From positions 10,981,501-11,045,500 of the forward strand of contig CM043878.1 in the NCBI GenBank assembly GCA_023846275.1: a stretch of 64,000 nt of DNA, in the 5' to 3' direction. The DNA is from Vanilla planifolia (taxonomy: Eukaryota; Streptophyta; Magnoliopsida; Asparagales; Orchidaceae). The notes beneath the pieces were generated by a model. The model was not told where the DNA came from. It saw only the letters and a list, made by a program, of their open reading frames with translations, and made no database searches. The translations under genes and the position numbers were made by a program. Below, one piece after another: positions 61,201 through 64,000 of the stretch. Numbering within the stretch: the stretch's first letter is position 1; every line of letters starts with the position of its first letter.

Positions 61201-62998
61201 ACAAACAGAAATTTCACCCTTGCAAGTGACAAAGCCAACAGTTTGTATATCCATGTATCTCCTTTAAGCATATCCAACCCCACAAAGGTAACAACTCCAT
61301 CTTTGTAAAGAACCATAGCTAAAATAAAGTAAATAACAGACTCAAAGTGAGAGACTTGGTTTGACTAGATATCTAAAGGAGAAGAGAAGAAGATGAAGCC
61401 AATCTAGTGTGGGCCCTTGAAGATCTTGCAAAAGAAAGGCCACAACACATATAAACTAGAACTTTCTCTGTAAACCAGTATCTACTTGACACTAAATGTC
61501 AACGACCTTAGTACTTTTAAGCCATTAATTTTGGACAAAGAGATTTAAGAAGTTGTCCCACCCATGAATGATTTCAACTTACAAAATGATCATCTACTAT
61601 AAAAATTGTTATTTTGTAGAAGCTAACCATGAGCAAGGTGCTATGGATAATTTCATGGCAAAATGGTTTGCAAGAAAACAATGTGTTAAAGTACTAATAT
61701 TTATTTAATGAAGTGATTCAAAGTTTCTATTCCCTAAAAGAGGGACCCATGATCAATCGTAGATCATATAATAGTTCTTACTAATTAGCTTAGTTCAAAA
61801 ACAAAGTTCAAAAGAAAAGTCTTAGGAACTAACCCATCCAAACTAATGGGATCATCTAATCATAGAAATGAATAGTGGCAAAAATGAAAAGGGGGATTGA
61901 TCAGACTCAATAAGAATCAAAAGGATTGTCTAAATCTTATCAATTGTATTATCTAAAAACTAAATCATTCAAAGATTAATTAGGTAGTTATAATAAGAAA
62001 CTATTTTATTATGCTAATAACAACTTACCTTGATTAGATCATCTTATCACATAATTGAACACTAATAAGAATAAAATTTTAGGGTCAAGAACCAAGTTTA
62101 TCAGATCAAAATTATTTAATCTAACAATCAGTGCATTCAAAACCATCAATGGTATGATTTCAAAATTCGTTGTGCCATACTTATCCTTTAATAAATTGTC
62201 AAATTGTAGTTTGAATTGTTGAAACATTGACTAATATATCTCAAAAGAATCTTGAATAATTCTACAGAAGAATTAGATAAGAGTCTCCCTCCTTATCCTT
62301 TGAATTTGAAGTTTGAACTTGTATGACAAAAATTTCGTGTAAATCCATTGAACCCTTATGGTACAAAAGAATAACTTAGATGTCAATGGGGATCACATTA
62401 CAAATAACCCTAGTTCTATGATAAGCAATCCCCAAGGTTTTCTAGTTCCTTCATTGTCTGTTTTGAATAAAATTTCAATTTCCTAGTTATTCACTCCCAT
62501 TTTTCTCTACTTTCATTGCACCTAATTCTTTGTGAGCATTTATGTATTACTAAAATTTTGTAAAAAGAATACAATCTTATCCAAGTATTGGAGATAAGAG
62601 ATTGCGTCCTAAGTAGACCCCATCTTTGTGCAACTCCATATTGTTTTTTTTTATTTTTGTTTCTTTAGCATGCCCTCCTTAACTTCGGTGTACTTGAACT
62701 ATAAATCCTAAAACGGCTTAAGCATGGAGACAACTCAAGGGCATATGTGCTGTAAGCAAGGGATAAAAGTCACATTGGATCCTTGAACTATGCTTAATAC
62801 AAGAGTAGATGAACCTTTTAGGCTATAGTTTCTGTTCTTTACACAGGAATTAGTCAAAGGTAAAACCGAAGGGGAAGGACTGCATTAGAAAAAGTAAAAT
62901 TGAGACTTCTACCTCTTTCTCATCTGCATGTACTTTTCATTTTCACAGACAGACTTGAAAATGTTCTGGAGTAGGCAGCTCTTAGCACTCTTAAGAAC
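31280..62998 (-). CDS. MSH4: MutS homologue 4 (MSH4), 3' part, 14 exons; 5' exons off the window
   Basis: Fourteen minus-strand exons join in phase to 489 C-terminal residues: 62998-62913, 53750-53611, 53540-53401, 53333-53283, 50605-50542, 50123-49980, 49900-49833, 49733-49675, 49540-49384, 35226-35174, 35098-35000, 31847-31733, 31652-31530, 31450-31280. With MSH5, MSH4 stabilises recombination intermediates for class I crossovers in meiosis. Signatures include [88 protein letters not shown], Walker [33 protein letters not shown], Walker [46 protein letters not shown] and [12 protein letters not shown]. Odd points are Cys in the Walker A loop and Cys in [10 protein letters not shown], where Arg is usual. 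Introns of 9.16 kb and 14.16 kb are filled with dead transposons. The N-terminal half was not seen. Confidence 0.9.
32380..34260 (+). mobile_element. Decayed Ty1/copia element in an MSH4 intron
   Basis: Plus strand, antisense to MSH4, between exons 31733-31847 and 35000-35098. The order is gag ([15 protein letters not shown], then [10 protein letters not shown], about 32400-32490), protease region (HHLMLDIS, then IGNGLGLNI, about 32735-32835), the connection to integrase ([14 protein letters not shown], about 32985-33055), integrase C-terminal part (FLKCFGNRCFPNYDP, about 33740-33800) and the pre-RT linker ending [13 protein letters not shown] (to 34258). These match Ale/Retrofit-like copia polyproteins in order. 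Frameshifts and stops occur throughout, and the reverse transcriptase was not found after 34260. LTRs were not recognised. Confidence 0.7.
35227..39439. other. First part of the 14.2-kb MSH4 intron
   Basis: This is the 3' part of the intron between exons 49540-49384 and 35226-35174. It is mostly AT-rich. A small GC-richer island at 35980-36181 is open on both strands (60 and 63 codons) but matches nothing known to me. 37860-38800 has a few Lys-rich open stretches that may be worn transposon. Nothing here is supported as a gene. Confidence 0.45.
39440..41340 (-). mobile_element. Ty3/gypsy TAT-type gag-protease remnant
   Basis: Minus strand, the same orientation as MSH4. From 5' to 3', about 40700-40380 is a degraded gag core (LPPKSI...LRKHLSLR, then FPKIPHYM), about 40165-40080 gives [19 protein letters not shown] (consensus YC.FHRDHGH.T.DC..L), 39821-39621 gives [20 protein letters not shown] followed by ILINTG (consensus DD.....PH.DALV and ILIDSG of the aspartic protease) and about 39545-39495 gives [15 protein letters not shown] (consensus RP.LNR.GAIVST.HL). 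The protease Asp is replaced by Asn. Downstream pol was not recognised. Confidence 0.7.
41341..45190. other. MSH4 intron, AT-rich, unassigned
   Basis: No exon or element was recognised. A purine tract of GAGA/AGAGA type lies at about 42893-42990 and a short palindromic cluster of AATTAAGCTT at about 42795-42825. Both are simple-sequence features. Confidence 0.45.
42893..42990 (+). repeat. GA-rich microsatellite-like tract
   Basis: About 100 bp of imperfect AGAGAGA/GAAAGAGA repeats interrupted by TTGAGCTAG, inside the large MSH4 intron. No function can be inferred. Confidence 0.7.
45190..46480 (+). mobile_element. LTR-like stretch, unclassified
   Basis: A GC-richer block (45190-45660) with repeated GCCATCCGAT/CATCCGACAGTCGTGATC motifs leads to a TATA-like CTATAAATACC at about 45760-45770. 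After it come A/T-rich leader-like sequence and ACCAACAATTCACCCTCTTC at about 46443, wording often seen near ends of plant LTR elements. No target duplication or partner LTR was found, so the ends are approximate and the call is tentative. Confidence 0.3.
47210..48980 (+). mobile_element. Copia-type LTR-like stretch, degenerate
   Basis: It opens near GGTTTTGATGCTAACAACCT, continues with AAG-rich U3-like sequence, has a TATA-like ATATAAATAAGG at about 48233-48245 and ends near GGAGTTAAGCACCCAATACA. This general layout is seen in long LTRs of Sirevirus-type copia elements. No coding domain or second LTR is associated with it. The call is pattern-based. Confidence 0.3.
48500..48790 (+). repeat. 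Degenerate ~45-50 bp tandem repeats (ACTCAAGAGAG...TTGAG)
   Basis: At least six variants of the unit AAAACTCAAGAGAGTTTGAG followed by TTTAAGCCTT occur in a row (for example near 48580, 48625, 48690 and 48745). They lie inside the LTR-like stretch 47210-48980 and diverge strongly from each other. Confidence 0.6.
50606..53282. other. MSH4 intron of 2.7 kb, unassigned
   Basis: The intron between exons 53333-53283 and 50605-50542. It is AT-rich, with a modestly GC-richer part at about 51770-52340. No coding domain, RNA gene or element end was recognised. Confidence 0.5.
54027..54268 (+). repeat. 5' LTR of the copia element
   Basis: It begins TGTCTAAATGAGTG and ends CTTCA just before the primer-binding site at 54269. 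GATTTGTAGGAGTTAATGAG (54043) and TTTTTATAAATAAATGTA recur in the 3' LTR. It is about 242 bp, short as is typical for copia LTRs. Confidence 0.7.
58502..58640 (+). repeat. 3' LTR of the copia element (partial or diverged)
   Basis: It begins TGTTAAAAGAGAGTG and carries GATTTGTATGAGTTAATGAA and TTTTTATAAATGAATTTAGA, parallel to 54027-54160. Similarity fades after about 58640, so the end is not fixed. The heavy divergence between the two LTRs indicates an old insertion. Confidence 0.65.
58800..62912. other. MSH4 intron, unassigned, with a possible worn LTR
   Basis: 58800-59720 has a TATA-like CTATAAAAAGAGG (about 59175) followed by repeated GTAGCTTATTTGAG/GTAGGTTCATTTGAG motifs. It may be a second worn LTR, but no partner or target duplication was found. 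60300-61500 has slightly higher GC and short open stretches without recognisable domains. The remainder is AT-rich. Confidence 0.35.
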
Positions 62999-64000
62999 CT
63001 ATAATTTGAGTAAACTCAAGCAATATGAGATATGTTCAATCCAGAAAACTGAAAATAGTATTTTGCAGCATTCTATGGGATGAAGTATAAAAGCAAAGCA
63101 TTCAAGACAAGCTTGAAAATGTCAATAAAATGCAATACGAATTGACAACACTTAAAACTAAATGAAAATGCAGGCTTTCTTATGCTTGCCCAAAATATAC
63201 AAGCTTTTTACAAGTAGATTTCGTAAAAGCTTCCCTGATTATGATGCATAAAATATTTGATAGAAAGAAGGAAAGCTGTAGTATAACAATAATAGGACAA
63301 ATAGACAAAAGAGTTGCATCAATGACTAACAAATTAAGCACAATTATCACAAGATTTGGAAGAATATATAAGATTCAGATCTCACACAGTGACCATTGAT
63401 CCCGCAATGGAAGAGGAAGATGACATAGCAAACTATAAAATATCTCAAAATCAAACAATTTCTCATTCACAAACAAAATTCAAGTTTAATAAACTAAATA
63501 ATTTATTCTTGATTATGGTTAGCCCAAACCGACTACGAGAAAAAAAAATTAAGAGAAATAGATTAAATATTAGAAAAAGAAAGGTCAAAATTATGTGATA
63601 ATTAGAAGAAAACATAGACAAAATATGTGAAACATTTGGAGGAAAACCACATACCAATCAAAACATTATAACAAACTTGCCATGGACCAGATACCATGCG
63701 GAATACAAATAAGGTAAACCCTTAACCAAGTTACAAAGAAAGGAACATTGACCATGCATCAGATTGTATGAAGGGAAGATTTAAGTTCTTGGCCAAAAAC
63801 AAGGCAAATTGGATGCAAAGTAATATGTGATTACATAGAGCTTGCAAATACACAAAATTAATGCAATGTAGATTGTGGAATGCAACCTGGATGTCATAGA
63901 GGTCTATGTTTTGTTGGAATAGCTAAAATTTTAGCCAGTGTGCATTTGATACAGCATACCATGCATTCAATAGAGTGTACAATGCATTCCATTATGCATT
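62999..64000. other. MSH4 intron continuing to the right edge
   Basis: Upstream of the acceptor at 62999-63000 (minus strand). I looked on the minus strand for earlier MSH4 exons and recognised none, so the 5' half of the gene probably lies beyond 64000. Confidence 0.5.

Noticed and set aside
1..64000. CRISPR arrays, bacterial operons, tRNA or rRNA genes
   Set aside because: The genes are spliced plant genes. None of the tandem repeats has the CRISPR repeat-spacer layout, and I saw no tRNA or rRNA sequence by eye; a tRNAscan run would settle the tRNA question.

Overview
The window is nuclear DNA of a flowering plant. The evidence is GT-AG spliced genes, plastid- and mitochondrion-targeted proteins, a plant-specific receptor kinase, a PPR protein and decayed Ty1/copia and Ty3/gypsy retrotransposons. 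Introns are unusually long (one is 14.2 kb), which fits a retroelement-rich genome. The species cannot be fixed from the sequence alone. Exon boundaries below were worked out by hand from splice sites, reading phase and remembered family consensus.

Left part (1-8.8 kb): a decayed Ty3/gypsy element on the minus strand (gag and protease at about 3.4-4.9 kb, reverse transcriptase at 1-360) is split by a 3,038-bp solo LTR (387-3424) with TG...CA ends and a perfect 5-bp target duplication. At 5957-6236 (minus) lies what looks like exon 1 of a chloroplast Cu/Zn superoxide dismutase. No other exon of it is visible in the window.

Middle part (8.8-31 kb): an LRK10-like receptor kinase (8852-12585, +), a broken tandem copy of its first exon (about 12715-13130) and a tandem array of about 195-bp units (13135-14080). 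Next come quinolinate phosphoribosyltransferase (14431-21886, +, nine exons) and a pTAC5-like plastid protein (22335-26706, +, six exons). A single-exon E+-type PPR protein follows on the minus strand (27163-30255).

Right part (31-64 kb): the 3' portion of the meiotic mismatch-repair homologue MSH4 on the minus strand. Fourteen exons with consistent phases run from 62998 down to 31280; the 5' exons lie off the right edge. Its introns hold a decayed copia element (32.4-34.3 kb, +), a TAT-type gypsy remnant (39.4-41.3 kb, -), a decayed copia element with recognisable LTRs (54.0-58.6 kb, +) and several LTR-like stretches.

The genes do not form a pathway or operon. QPT and pTAC5 are both plastid functions and lie 448 bp apart in the same orientation, which is probably coincidental. 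I found no new multi-gene system. The most useful observations are the nested solo LTR, the orphan CSD2 exon, the LRK10L duplication leading into a satellite-like array, the very large MSH4 introns and two unusual MSH4 ATPase-site residues.
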